This document shows, piece by piece, positions 44,256 through 53,268 of a DNA stretch of 54,029 nucleotides. Origin of the DNA: Bacteroidota bacterium (GTDB lineage Bacteria; Bacteroidota; Bacteroidia; Bacteroidales; F082); assembly GCA_024280235.1 (NCBI GenBank), contig JAJRQN010000017.1, positions 1 through 54,029 of the forward strand, read 5' to 3'. Below the pieces are notes generated by a model. That model was given only the letters and a program-made list of their open reading frames with translations, did not search any database and had not been told where the DNA came from. A program made the translations under genes and the position numbers. The number at the start of each line of letters is the position of its first letter. Within the stretch, counting starts at the first letter, position 1.

Positions 44256-44933
44256 ATGCGTATTGATATTATTACCATTTTTCCTGAAATGTTTGAAGGC
44301 CCTTTCAGTCATTCAATTGTCCGGCGTGCACAGGACAAAGGGCTGGTGGAGATTCATCTGCATCAGTTGCGCGAATATACGAGCGACAACCATCATAAGG
44401 TGGACGATTATGCCTTTTCGGGCGGTGCCGGCATGGTGATGATGATTGAACCGGTAGCAAGGATTATTGAAAAGCTGAAGGGTGAAAGAGTCTATGACGA
44501 AATTATTTACACCAGCCCCGATGGAGAACTACTGAATCAACCCATTGCTAATCACCTATCTACTTTTGAAAATTTACTAATTCTTTGCGGGCACTATAAA
44601 GGTATTGACGAACGCATTCGCGAACATTTTATTACCAAAGAGATTTCCATCGGCGACTATGTACTTTCAGGGGGTGAGCTGGCAGCTGCAGTCATCACCG
44701 ACAGTCTGGTAAGACTACTTCCAGGCGTGCTTGGCAACGAAGTTTCTGCACTGAGCGACTCTTTTCAGGATAACCTCGTTTCGCCACCGGTTTACACACG
44801 TCCGCGTGATTTCAGAGGATGGAAAGTTCCCGAAATTTTACTCTCAGGCAACGAACGTCTGATAGAAGAATGGAAATTTGAGCAGGCTGTTGAAAGGACA
44901 AAAAGACGAAGGCCGGGATTATTGGAAGTGTAG
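44256..44933 (+). CDS. trmD: tRNA (guanine-N1-)-methyltransferase TrmD
   Basis: Methylates G37 next to the anticodon in tRNAs reading CNN codons, preventing frameshifts. The start at 44256 gives the canonical [13 protein letters not shown] and 225 residues; an in-frame ATG 90 bases earlier adds an unlikely extension. The SPOUT trefoil-knot SAM site is seen in [13 protein letters not shown] and [16 protein letters not shown], and the C-terminus reads [14 protein letters not shown] as in the family. It stands alone here, not with rimM or rplS. Confidence 0.96.
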   Translation: MRIDIITIFPEMFEGPFSHSIVRRAQDKGLVEIHLHQLREYTSDNHHKVDDYAFSGGAGMVMMIEPVARIIEKLKGERVYDEIIYTSPDGELLNQPIANHLSTFENLLILCGHYKGIDERIREHFITKEISIGDYVLSGGELAAAVITDSLVRLLPGVLGNEVSALSDSFQDNLVSPPVYTRPRDFRGWKVPEILLSGNERLIEEWKFEQAVERTKRRRPGLLEV

Positions 44934-45060
44934 AAATCCGTAGTAGTACGCGTTGCAAACGCGCGCGCGAGGAGATGTTTTTCGCTTGCGAAAAAACCAA
45001 AATCCGCTTAATCCCTACCTGACGGCCGGCAGGCGTATAATCCGATGATAAATATAACAT
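44934..45060 (+). repeat. Short hairpin-rich non-coding stretch after trmD
   Basis: Contains GCGTTGCAAACGC (stem with short loop), TTTTTTCGC / GCGAAAAAA-like pairing around 44979-44996 and a palindrome CCTGACGGCCGGCAGG (45018-45033). It may serve as terminator of trmD or be a decayed palindromic repeat. Confidence 0.4.
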
Positions 45061-45100
45061 ATTAGTTGATAGTTAATTACAAAATTATAAATAGATGAGA

Positions 45101-45130
45101 AAAGCAGACCTTATGACAAAAGTCTGCTTT
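45101..45130 (-). terminator. Terminator of trpB
   Basis: AAAGCAGAC (45101-45109) and GTCTGCTTT (45122-45130) form a 9-bp stem with a 12-base loop, followed on the minus strand by T-rich sequence, 30 bases after the trpB stop. Confidence 0.75.
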
Positions 45131-45159
45131 CTGTAAAAACTATTTCTGTGAGGTTATCT

Positions 45160-46365
45160 TTACTCCTCAGGCAGACCATACGTATCAACTACAAAATCAA
45201 TATCTTTATCCCCGCGACCACTCAGGTTGACAAGAATAGATTCCCTTTTGTTTTGCTGCGCCAGTTTTACAGCATAAGCCACAGCATGAGCACTTTCCAA
45301 CGCGGGGATAATCCCTTCCAGACGGCTCAGCTCATAAAAAGAGTCAATAGCCTCCTCATCGTTGATGGAAACATAATTCACCCGTTTCATATCTTTCAAC
45401 ATGCTGTGTTCCGGCCCCACACCCGGATAATCCAGTCCGCTGGCCACAGAGTACACAGGTGAAGGATTTCCATCTCCATCTTGCAAAACATAGCATTTAA
45501 AGCCATGTATCATACCCGGTTTGCCATAGGTCATAGTGGCAGCATGATCACCGATTTTAACAGAACGTCCTGCAGGCTCCACCCCATACAAGGTACATTC
45601 ATCATCTTCGATAAAGCCCGAAAACAACCCCATGGCATTACTGCCGCCACCCACACAAGCCACCACATTATCGGGCAACTCACCGGTCATATCCTGAAAC
45701 TGCTCTCTTGCTTCCACACCTACAACATGCTGAAAATCACGCACCATCATCGGAAACGGATGTGGTCCGACTACAGAGCCAATGCAATAAAGTGAATTTT
45801 CGCTATCGCCTGCATAAGCATCAAAAGCCGAATCAACTGCCTCCTTCAATGTCTTTAATCCGTGTGTAACCGGAACAACTCTGGCACCAAGTATTTCCAT
45901 ACGTACCACGTTGGGATGTTCCTTAACCATATCCACTTCACCCATATGAATCTCACACTCCAGTCCAAAATAGGCAGCTGCCGTCGCCAGTGCCACACCA
46001 TGCTGACCTGCACCTGTTTCGGCAATAAGTTTTTTCTTACCCATATACCTTGCCAGTAAGGCCTCGCCCATGCAGTGATTGAGCTTATGTGCTCCCGAAT
46101 GATTCAAATCTTCTCTTTTCAGATAAATTCGACCACCATATTTCTCCGACAAACGATTACAAAAATACACAGGAGTAGGCCGTCCCTGATAATGCTTGCG
46201 TATGCTTCTAAGTTCCGAAATAAATCTGTGCGATTTACTGATGGCATAATAAGCATCCGTAATTCTTTTCATTTCCTTTTCCAGATGCGGTGGCAGGAAA
46301 GCTCCGCCATAAGCACCGAAATACCCTTCTGCATTGGGGTATCTTTTTAAATAATTTTCCGACAT
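45160..46365 (-). CDS. trpB: Tryptophan synthase beta subunit, stand-alone
   Basis: Joins indole and serine to tryptophan with PLP. The start at 46363-46365 ([20 protein letters not shown]) gives 401 residues; a longer frame adds a hydrophobic tail unlike the family. Cofactor Lys lies in [12 protein letters not shown], catalytic Glu in AETGAGQHG, the phosphate loop in [10 protein letters not shown] and a Ser near the end in LSGRGDKD. It is the TrpB1-like form, but no trpA is next to it, nor other trp genes. It may serve indole salvage or work with a TrpA encoded elsewhere. A trpB duplicate outside the trp operon is known in many bacteria. Confidence 0.92.
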   Translation of the reverse strand: MSENYLKRYPNAEGYFGAYGGAFLPPHLEKEMKRITDAYYAISKSHRFISELRSIRKHYQGRPTPVYFCNRLSEKYGGRIYLKREDLNHSGAHKLNHCMGEALLARYMGKKKLIAETGAGQHGVALATAAAYFGLECEIHMGEVDMVKEHPNVVRMEILGARVVPVTHGLKTLKEAVDSAFDAYAGDSENSLYCIGSVVGPHPFPMMVRDFQHVVGVEAREQFQDMTGELPDNVVACVGGGSNAMGLFSGFIEDDECTLYGVEPAGRSVKIGDHAATMTYGKPGMIHGFKCYVLQDGDGNPSPVYSVASGLDYPGVGPEHSMLKDMKRVNYVSINDEEAIDSFYELSRLEGIIPALESAHAVAYAVKLAQQNKRESILVNLSGRGDKDIDFVVDTYGLPEE

Positions 46366-46530
46366 AATTATAATTGTATTAGATAGCCGTAAAAGTAAAA
46401 AATAAATTGAGTTATAAAAGCAGATGAATCTCACGAATAGATAATATCCTGCGACAATCATCATTTTTTACTTATAAATTTATGACTGTCTGCATTCAGC
46501 ATTTATTGTATTTTTATAAAAATTTATATC

Positions 46531-47397
46531 ATGAAGAAATTAGCCATAGCATTGGGAGGTGGTGGTGCTCGCGGGCTGGCACACGTAGGTTTTCTACGCA
46601 TTATTGAAAAAGAGAAAATTCCCATTGCCCGCATCTCCGGCTGTAGCATGGGAGCTATGGTCGGTGGGGGTTATGCCCTTTATCAAAATGCAGATGCCGT
46701 AGAAGAACTTGCATATCATTTTATCGAACAACCTGTTTTTGAAGGATTTAATTTCGATGATTTTGCTGCTATTGACAAGAGCGGAAAAGACCTGAAAAGC
46801 AAAGCTATATCGGTTATGGGACATATCAAAGTTGGATTGTCCCTCTTCAAAACACTTGCAAATCCAAGTATTTATGAAAATGAGCTGGTTGAGAAAGCAT
46901 ACCACAACTATCCGGACCATCCCATCGAAAAACTTCCCATTCAATATTTTGCCATAGCGAGCGACTTACTGAGTGGAGAAGAGGTACTGCTAAAAAAAGG
47001 GAGTCTGCGTCTCGCAGTCCGTGCCAGCTCTTCTATTCCAGGATACCTGCCACCGGTAAAATGGGGAAAATACCTGCTGGTAGATGGAGGAGTATCCAAT
47101 CTTGTTCCAACACAGTATTTCAAAAAGACCAAAGATGAGCTGATTATTGGCGTAAATGTAAGTCGCTCTATCAAAGACAGTGTCGATCTAAGCAGCGGAC
47201 TGGATATTATGCAAAGGGCTGAGAACATTCGAAATTATCATCTCACCAAACTCAAAGTCCGCAATGCCGACAAAGTCATCAATTGCCGTATGGGCGACAT
47301 TTCATGGGCAGACTTCAAGCAGGCTGCTGCCATCATCAAATCTGGTGAGAAAGCTGCCCGGCGCATTCTTCCCTGGTTAGAAAAAGAGTTGAGCTAA
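46531..47397 (+). CDS. Patatin-like phospholipase family protein
   Basis: A 288-residue acyl hydrolase. The oxyanion glycine motif GGGGARG, nucleophile Ser39 in GCSMG and Asp185 in LVDGGVSN form the Ser-Asp dyad of the family. No clear signal peptide; the N-terminus is MKKLAIALGG and the protein should be cytoplasmic. It acts on phospholipid or other acyl esters. The stop overlaps that of the convergent helicase gene by 4 bases. Confidence 0.93.
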   Translation: MKKLAIALGGGGARGLAHVGFLRIIEKEKIPIARISGCSMGAMVGGGYALYQNADAVEELAYHFIEQPVFEGFNFDDFAAIDKSGKDLKSKAISVMGHIKVGLSLFKTLANPSIYENELVEKAYHNYPDHPIEKLPIQYFAIASDLLSGEEVLLKKGSLRLAVRASSSIPGYLPPVKWGKYLLVDGGVSNLVPTQYFKKTKDELIIGVNVSRSIKDSVDLSSGLDIMQRAENIRNYHLTKLKVRNADKVINCRMGDISWADFKQAAAIIKSGEKAARRILPWLEKELS

Positions 47398-48824
47398 TCA
47401 AAAAATACGGCATTAAAATTCATAAGATAGACCTTCTGAGTGGCTCGTGTAAAAGCAGTATAAAGCCAACGCATATACTCTTTATCTAATTGTCCGTCAT
47501 TCACGTAACCCTGATCAATAAAGACAACAGGCCATTGTCCACCCTGTGTTTTATGGCAGGTTATGGCATAAGCATATTTCACATGTAAGGCATTAAAGAA
47601 GAGGTTTTTTTTCATGGCAGCGAGCCGTTTTCTACGTTGTGGAATAGCCATATAGTCCCTCTCCACTTCATCAAAAAGCTGTCGTTGTTCCACTTTCGAG
47701 ATATCCGGGCCGGGAGCATCCAGCGTATCCAACAAAAGTTTCACGGTAAGTTCTTTTTCCTCCGGATAATCCGGCAAAATAATCTCTGCTTCAGCAAATC
47801 TGAAGCCATAAACTTCTTCAATGTGATTTACGCGAACAACTTCTGCCATATCGCCATTGGCAATAAAACCGGCATTGGATTCAGGCGAAAGCCAGAAGTA
47901 ATTGTTTTTTACCACCATAATCTTGTCTCCAGCCTCCAGAGCCAATTCCCGCAGTTGTATTCGACTACGTATCTGTTGATTGTAGAGGTTTGCACTTTTA
48001 TTGCTCCACGTAACAACAATACTTCCGGTATTCTCGTTTCCGGAAAAAGCAGTTTGCATTAAATCTTCCAGCATGTAGCCATCCTCAATAATACAGACAT
48101 CCTGTTCAAAATTCTGTTGTTTGAAAAAGGGAGGAGCAATCGACTCATCTTCAATTTTACGTCGCAGGAAAGTTGCCGACTTCAAAATACCCGAATCCAG
48201 TGCCTGCCGCCTAACTTCGCTCATTTCAAAAGAGAAGGCTGTCAGGTGAAAAGCGCCACGCAAATAGTCAACATCCAACGCCGGACTAATACTTAGTCCC
48301 ACCGGAGGAAGCTGTGCCGTATCACCAACCAGCAGAAGCTTATTTCCGCTTTGCGCAAAGACAAACTGCATCAAATCGTCCAGCAGGCTACCAGTCTCCG
48401 TCATCATACTTTTATCGAGAGAGTAATCGCTAATCATGGAAGCTTCATCAACTATAAAAATCGTATTGGACATTTTATTTAAGGAAAGAATGAGTTTCTG
48501 TTGTCCCTCTTTGTCGCTATCGGAGCGGTAGATACGCCGATGAATAGTGTATGATGCAAAACCGGTATATTGTGCCAACACTTTGGCAGCTCTTCCCGTA
48601 GGTGCCATCAGTACAAACTTACGACCTGTTTCATGCAGCAGATTGACAAAAGCACTTATCAGACTTGTTTTCCCCGTACCGGCATAACCTTTCAATAAAT
48701 ACATGGGGTTTGGCTTCTGACTGACACCAAAAAAGGCAAGATGGCGCATAGCCAATTGCTGGTCGCCGGTAGGCTCGTAATGAAAATGGCGGCGAATGCC
48801 ATTAATTTCTTGTTCAACAGTCAT
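47394..48824 (-). CDS. RecD-like superfamily 1 DNA helicase
   Basis: A 476-residue ATP-dependent helicase. The Walker A motif GYAGTGKTS is at residues 46-54, Walker B is FIVDEASM, motif III is LLVGDTAQLPPVG, and the UvrD-like C-terminal end holds AYAITCHKTQGGQWP and the final YTAFTRATQKVYL. It is shorter than RecD and lacks RecB/RecC neighbours, so it belongs to the group of small RecD/Dda-like helicases. It acts in DNA repair or replication; the role is unknown. The TamL gene lies 11 bases upstream (minus strand). Confidence 0.9.
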   Translation of the reverse strand: MTVEQEINGIRRHFHYEPTGDQQLAMRHLAFFGVSQKPNPMYLLKGYAGTGKTSLISAFVNLLHETGRKFVLMAPTGRAAKVLAQYTGFASYTIHRRIYRSDSDKEGQQKLILSLNKMSNTIFIVDEASMISDYSLDKSMMTETGSLLDDLMQFVFAQSGNKLLLVGDTAQLPPVGLSISPALDVDYLRGAFHLTAFSFEMSEVRRQALDSGILKSATFLRRKIEDESIAPPFFKQQNFEQDVCIIEDGYMLEDLMQTAFSGNENTGSIVVTWSNKSANLYNQQIRSRIQLRELALEAGDKIMVVKNNYFWLSPESNAGFIANGDMAEVVRVNHIEEVYGFRFAEAEIILPDYPEEKELTVKLLLDTLDAPGPDISKVEQRQLFDEVERDYMAIPQRRKRLAAMKKNLFFNALHVKYAYAITCHKTQGGQWPVVFIDQGYVNDGQLDKEYMRWLYTAFTRATQKVYLMNFNAVFFD

Positions 48825-48835
48825 ATAACTTTGTC

Positions 48836-51202
48836 TTAGAACGGGTAGCCAATACCAAAATTAATGACAACATCTTTCCATTGTAAATAGTCAAAGCGCC
48901 AGCGTTCGCCGATAGGAAAAGAAGGATCCTGAAGGGGGATGGCAAAGTCAACCCTGAAAATAAAAAAAGAGAAGTCAAGTCGGACGCCAAGACCCGTATC
49001 CAGAGCTATCTCTTTAGCAAAAGTGCTCCAGGCAAACTCACCTCCCGGAAAAGTACTGCTGGCATTCAGATTCCAAATATTACCGGCATCAATAAAGAAA
49101 GCCCCTTTCAGAAAATTAATGATGGGAAAACGATATTCCATATTTACTTCTAACTGGATGTCCCCCACCCTTTCATAGTTGCCGGAACCGGAATAAGAGC
49201 CAGGCCCGAGAGTACGAAATCGCCACGCTCTCATACCATTGGCTCCACCGGCAAAAAATCCTTTCTCGTAAGGAACAACTGCAGAGTTCAGATACGGAAT
49301 CACTACGCCCATCAGCTCCCTTAAGACCAGTGCTTTCCCCTGACTGTCAAAATGAATATAATGTCTGTAATCCAGGTTAAAACGGAAATATTGTGAATAT
49401 GGAACACCAAAAAGAGTAAAGTTACCCAGCGTGTCTTTTGTCCCCCCGAAAAGACCATTCATGGCACGCAACATATTTCCGGATGTTTCCAGATCAAGAC
49501 GCAAATAATTAAAATTTCCAGCCCGATGTGGCTTCTGATTATTGAAAATAATGCTGTAACGTAACCCTGCAATCATGTGGTCGGAATACTGCTCTTTAAG
49601 TTGCTGGTTTGTCTCCTTTTCAAGAATCTCCCGAAATTCAGGGGTAGGATTAACCTTCACAAAGTTGAGATTAACAGGTGTAAGCATATGTTTCAGATAT
49701 TTCCCTTGTTTCCAGGAATAGCTGAATTCAATATTACTAATGTTTTGTGTATAATAAGGTCTAATATTATAGCTATAGCCAACTCCAAGACGTGTTTCAG
49801 CCATATCTGAAACACGATATCTGCGGAACGGAAAAAGGGTCATCGGAAAAGTTACCGACGCATTTACCCCCGCCTCAAATGTATTAAAAAGACCATTTCC
49901 CTTTGGTGAAATAATGGCCGAGTCGGAAGGAAGTTTGCTAAGATGCTGCGCCTCAAATCCCCCATTAAAATTAAGACTAAAGACCTCTCCCCGACGAAAA
50001 ATATTCTTGTTAGTAAACGAAAGTACGCCATTCACGCCCAAATCACCACTGGAATTTGTTCCCACCGCCTCAATGGAAATGTTGTTTAGTTTCCCTGTCT
50101 GCATTTGAATTCGGGCATTCAGATAGCCAATACTACCGGTATTTGCCGCAGCCTTTTCTACTGGTTCGAAACTAATGTTTGTCGTCTTTAACACCTTATA
50201 ATTAAATAAAGGACGGTAAGTATCTTTCACCGCTTTATCAGAATACGGGGTTCCGGGTTTCAAATGAATAGTATTGTCAAATGTTGACAATGCAAACCGT
50301 TTGTGAGGCCGACAAAAGTAATTATAATGATATACTACTGAATCGTTAGGGAACCTGATTACATGAACAACAGGGGTATAATCACGCGGATTCAACGGGT
50401 CGTAATCGGGATAGATATCCACAGAATCCAGAAAATAGCGAATGTGTGGAAGGCGTACCATCTTCCCCGGATGAGTTTCGTCGGCTTCTTCTCTGGCCTT
50501 AATATCTATTTGAAGATTTGCAATATGTTTTTGAAAATTGGTATCAATCAAAAACTGGATGTAATTTCTGTTAAAATAATAGTACCCCTGATTCCGAAGC
50601 AGTTGGGTAATTCTGTCTCGCTCATTATCCATTGTATAAGCGTTGTAAACATCTCCCTTTTTCAACAAAGAGGCTTTTTCCTGATTCAAAAGAAAAGGCC
50701 TTAACGTAGAATCTTCAATAACAAACTTTACCGAATCGTAGCGATAAGGTCTGGCAGGAGAAATCATGTAAATTACATCGGCCAGCTTTTTCTTTTCGTT
50801 AAGTTTAATAGAATAGTCCACTTTAGAATGAAAGAAGCCAATATCGGTCAGATACTTTTCCATATTCAGAGCATTGCGGGCTACATCTTCCTTGTAAAAA
50901 TAAACAGGACTTTCCCCCATTTTTCTGTTCCTCCACTCACTAAACTTTGTGTGCTTTTTTTCATTTTGATAATAGTTCCAAAGTTGAACACGCCAAAAAA
51001 TAAATTTTTTGTTACGCTTTGGCTGTGCATAAGGTTTGAAATCACTTATTTTTATTTCAGGATACGATTTACCAGTCAACTTTATCTTGCTTTTGTCCAC
51101 AAGATAATTGCCTTGAGTAACAAACTTCCTGACAGAACAGGAATACATACCCGCAAGAAGCAGTGCAACAAAGAGAAATATGCTTATTTTCAGGTGTTTC
51201 AA
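48836..51202 (-). CDS. TamL-type outer-membrane assembly lipoprotein (BamA/TamA family)
   Basis: A 788-residue outer-membrane protein. The N-terminus is a lipoprotein signal with lipobox ending at Cys22 (LAGMYSC), so it is lipid-anchored, unlike TamA. The middle holds POTRA-like domains (about 30-400) and the C-terminal 400 residues form the Omp85 beta-barrel, with the RGANGMRAWRF-like FAGGANGMRAWRFRTLG motif of loop L6 and a final GIGYPF strand. TamL in Bacteroidota replaces TamA with TamB partners; no tamB is adjacent. It assembles or inserts outer-membrane proteins. Confidence 0.9.
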   Translation of the reverse strand: MKHLKISIFLFVALLLAGMYSCSVRKFVTQGNYLVDKSKIKLTGKSYPEIKISDFKPYAQPKRNKKFIFWRVQLWNYYQNEKKHTKFSEWRNRKMGESPVYFYKEDVARNALNMEKYLTDIGFFHSKVDYSIKLNEKKKLADVIYMISPARPYRYDSVKFVIEDSTLRPFLLNQEKASLLKKGDVYNAYTMDNERDRITQLLRNQGYYYFNRNYIQFLIDTNFQKHIANLQIDIKAREEADETHPGKMVRLPHIRYFLDSVDIYPDYDPLNPRDYTPVVHVIRFPNDSVVYHYNYFCRPHKRFALSTFDNTIHLKPGTPYSDKAVKDTYRPLFNYKVLKTTNISFEPVEKAAANTGSIGYLNARIQMQTGKLNNISIEAVGTNSSGDLGVNGVLSFTNKNIFRRGEVFSLNFNGGFEAQHLSKLPSDSAIISPKGNGLFNTFEAGVNASVTFPMTLFPFRRYRVSDMAETRLGVGYSYNIRPYYTQNISNIEFSYSWKQGKYLKHMLTPVNLNFVKVNPTPEFREILEKETNQQLKEQYSDHMIAGLRYSIIFNNQKPHRAGNFNYLRLDLETSGNMLRAMNGLFGGTKDTLGNFTLFGVPYSQYFRFNLDYRHYIHFDSQGKALVLRELMGVVIPYLNSAVVPYEKGFFAGGANGMRAWRFRTLGPGSYSGSGNYERVGDIQLEVNMEYRFPIINFLKGAFFIDAGNIWNLNASSTFPGGEFAWSTFAKEIALDTGLGVRLDFSFFIFRVDFAIPLQDPSFPIGERWRFDYLQWKDVVINFGIGYPF

Positions 51203-51386
51203 TTTTTCCGGAGTTACAGTGCAAAGCTAAAAAAAGATAATTAGAGTTTGCTGATTTTCTGCAAAATCAGCAGATTGTAAATTCTAACCAGTAACCCTCC
51301 CGAATTTTAAAATACGGATATTCTGAACTAACTAAGCTAAACCGGTATTTATTACAGAATTCAGAAATCAAATAAATCCTTGCCCA

Positions 51387-51416
51387 CAAAAAAAGGTTAC
51401 CTTTTATGGTAACCTT
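51387..51416 (-). terminator. Terminator after tRNA-Val
   Basis: AAGGTTACC (51393-51401) and GGTAACCTT (51408-51416) form a 9-bp stem with a 6-base loop; on the minus strand a T run follows, just beyond the tRNA 3' end. Confidence 0.85.
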
Positions 51417-51419
51417 CTG

Positions 51420-51494
51420 TGGGAACTACTGGATTCGAACCAGTGACCCCCTGCTTGTAAGGCAGGTGCTCTGAACCAGCTGAGCTAAGCTCCC
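51420..51494 (-). tRNA. tRNA-Val (anticodon UAC)
   Basis: The minus strand gives a full cloverleaf: acceptor GGGAGCU/AGUUCCC with one G-U pair, the D arm with AGCUCAGCUGG, an anticodon stem-loop with CCUUACAAG (anticodon UAC, valine), and a T arm reading GGUUCGAAUCC. The discriminator is A and CCA is not encoded. A terminator follows directly. Confidence 0.97.
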
Positions 51495-51582
51495 TTCCAT
51501 CACCTTTCGGTTTTGAAGCTGCAAATATACACTGATTTTTAAAATGAGCAAGTGCTTTTTTATTATTTATTCAGGGCAAATG

Positions 51583-51850
51583 CATCATACATTTTATTAA
51601 TTCTGACAATTCCGGAACTATTTTAGCTTGTTGTATATTAGGCTTATTCGGATTCCTGCCCGACTTTATATCATTTAGGCGGGCCTGCCCGACTTTATTA
51701 TTCCCGTCCGTACCGGGGGTGGACAGGCGGGCCTGCCCGACTATGTCATTTAGATGGGTATTATCCAAATGTTGGGAAGAAAAGAATTTTAAATCCGATA
51801 AAAGATAACTGATTATCATGTTGATTTTTGCTATTGGATTGCAAATCCTA
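51583..51850 (+). repeat. Dispersed intergenic repeat A, copy 2, with an internal insertion
   Basis: AGGCTTATTCGGATT (51640-51654), ATAACTGATTATCA (51805-51818) and GATTGCAAATCCTA (51837-51850) match copy 1 (3901-3977) in order. In copy 2 about 135 extra bases lie between the first and second block, with three GCCTGCCCGACT-like units (near 51655, 51686 and 51732) and a GC-rich palindromic core. The minus-strand open frame across it is an artefact of the repeat. Confidence 0.6.
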
Positions 51851-51897
51851 AATCCATATGACTTCCGGACTACATAGGTACTCATGTACATGCAGCT

Positions 51898-52173
51898 TAT
51901 TAACCTGAGCTCGACATAAGCTTTGCCCACAGTTTCAGATAATTAATCCATAGACAACTCAAATTTCCGAAGGACTATCGGGATAATTCGAGGGAATTTG
52001 AGGAAGTATAGGGGCTAATTATCGAAATGAATCCATTCAAAAGCCAATGGCACGCCATCTTTACACTAAAAACCCCTTGTAATAGCCCGCTATAACTTCG
52101 TGAATTTTAGCGACAAATCTGTCACACTATTGGCTTTCTGTGGTGTAAATCTTATGTCGAACTCAGGTTATTA
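51898..52173. mobile_element. MITE-like inverted-repeat element C, 276 bases
   Basis: The left arm at 51898-51932 (AACCTGAG-TCGACATAAG then CCACAG) recurs inverted at 52138-52173 with few mismatches, about 35 bases long. The interior has no gene and carries another inverted pair, CTCAAATTTCC and GGGAATTTGAG (about 51958-52003). A single arm occurs at 30008-30045. Size and structure fit a miniature inverted-repeat element or the ends of a lost insertion sequence. Confidence 0.55.
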
Positions 52174-52342
52174 CTACTCCGGAAACCATATTTCTGATTA
52201 TTGGTATTTGAAAAGAAGCAAATTTGGCCGATGCAACACATCGCTGTTATTTTGTTATGTATTGGGAACAAACATGACTAAATATAATCAGAACCTGCTG
52301 AGAAATACTTATTTTATTGTTTCACAAGTTGTTAAGTTATCT

Positions 52343-52415
52343 TCTTAAAGATAGAAACACATGTCTATCAGGCAATTTTATTAACCCACGTACATATATT
52401 TTTATCTCAATTTCA
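52343..52415 (+). repeat. Dispersed intergenic repeat B, copy 2
   Basis: Matches 321-394: TCTTAAAGAT at 52343-52352, AGGCAATTTTATTA at 52370-52383, then CACGT and CATATAT. It lies between element C and the terminator of the lipoprotein gene. Confidence 0.6.
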
Positions 52416-52445
52416 GAATTTAAGCCATTAAGTAAACCCCATCCT

Positions 52446-52479
52446 AAAAAAAACCGGCAATACATATTACCGGTTTTTT
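52446..52479. terminator. Terminator of the lipoprotein gene
   Basis: An A run followed by CCGG, a loop with AAT/ATT pairing, CCGG and six T; stem of about 10 bp. It works in both directions and lies 40 bases after the stop of the lipoprotein gene. Confidence 0.75.
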
Positions 52480-52518
52480 ACTAATGAAGTTTTCCTGAGC
52501 TAAACAAGATAATTCAGA

Positions 52519-53061
52519 TCATCTTATCTTCTTTCCAGAAAAGGATTTGGTTTGGGTGCTATTGTCTTTCATCTCAAACAAGTAATTGAACATACCGTTA
52601 TCCATATCAAAACTACCAAAGTGTTCATCGCCACTTTGATGCTGGTTACGCATGTGCTGTTGCCAGTCATCGTTACTCATGTTGCCCATACTTCCCATAC
52701 CTCCGGACATATCGTCCCACATGTGATGCTGTCCTGTCATTTCACGACCATACCGATTGAAAAAATCTTCTCCCGTATTGCACAACATGACAGAGTCGCC
52801 ATTCCCATAAAACTCCATGACAAAAGTTGTATCAAATCCATCAAGGTCGTAGCAGTGAATCTGTACAACCGAGTCGTTGACAGCAGAGACATCTGCCGTA
52901 CTACCATCCTTCAGTCCATTGCTGTTTGTAAGGGTTCCCTTATAAGTTCCTACAATCTGCGACAGCACATCCTTTTTAGGAGGTGATGTTTTACTACACG
53001 ATGTCGCGACGACAATGATGCCAAGAATTGCAACAATTAGCAAACTTTTCAAATGTTTCAT
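52519..53061 (-). CDS. Met/His-rich lipoprotein of unknown function
   Basis: A 180-residue lipoprotein: signal peptide with lipobox ending at Cys22 (VVATSC), so exported and lipid-anchored. Residues 30-105 form a beta-rich part. Residues 108-165 are rich in Met and His (GQHHMWDDMSGG, GSMGNMS, QQHMRNQHQ), as in Cu- or Ag-binding proteins, but no family is recognised. The C-terminus is basic. A beta-barrel gene lies upstream on the same strand after a 207-base gap. A copper-related role is only a guess. Confidence 0.65.
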   Translation of the reverse strand: MKHLKSLLIVAILGIIVVATSCSKTSPPKKDVLSQIVGTYKGTLTNSNGLKDGSTADVSAVNDSVVQIHCYDLDGFDTTFVMEFYGNGDSVMLCNTGEDFFNRYGREMTGQHHMWDDMSGGMGSMGNMSNDDWQQHMRNQHQSGDEHFGSFDMDNGMFNYLFEMKDNSTQTKSFSGKKIR

Positions 53062-53268
53062 ATTTAATTGTTTAAATGGTTATTATCTTGATGAAGTTGT
53101 TTAAAGTTAAATTGTGAAACTACGAGAAACATCTTGACTTCATTGGACTTCAGCTATTTTTTATTTTATAGCTATGTCTATGAAATAAAAACCGAGCTTC
53201 GCCACTAAAGCCAACCTGCTCCTCTCGAAAATCCCATTTAACTTCAAACAGCTTCGATTTTAAATAGT

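Noticed and set aside
43898-44278. Minus-strand open frame of 126 codons before trmD
   Set aside because: Cys/Arg-rich with no recognised family; overlaps repeat A and the trmD start.
51571-51930. Minus-strand open frame of 119 codons
   Set aside because: It is made of repeat A sequence and the GCCTGCCCGACT units, not a gene.
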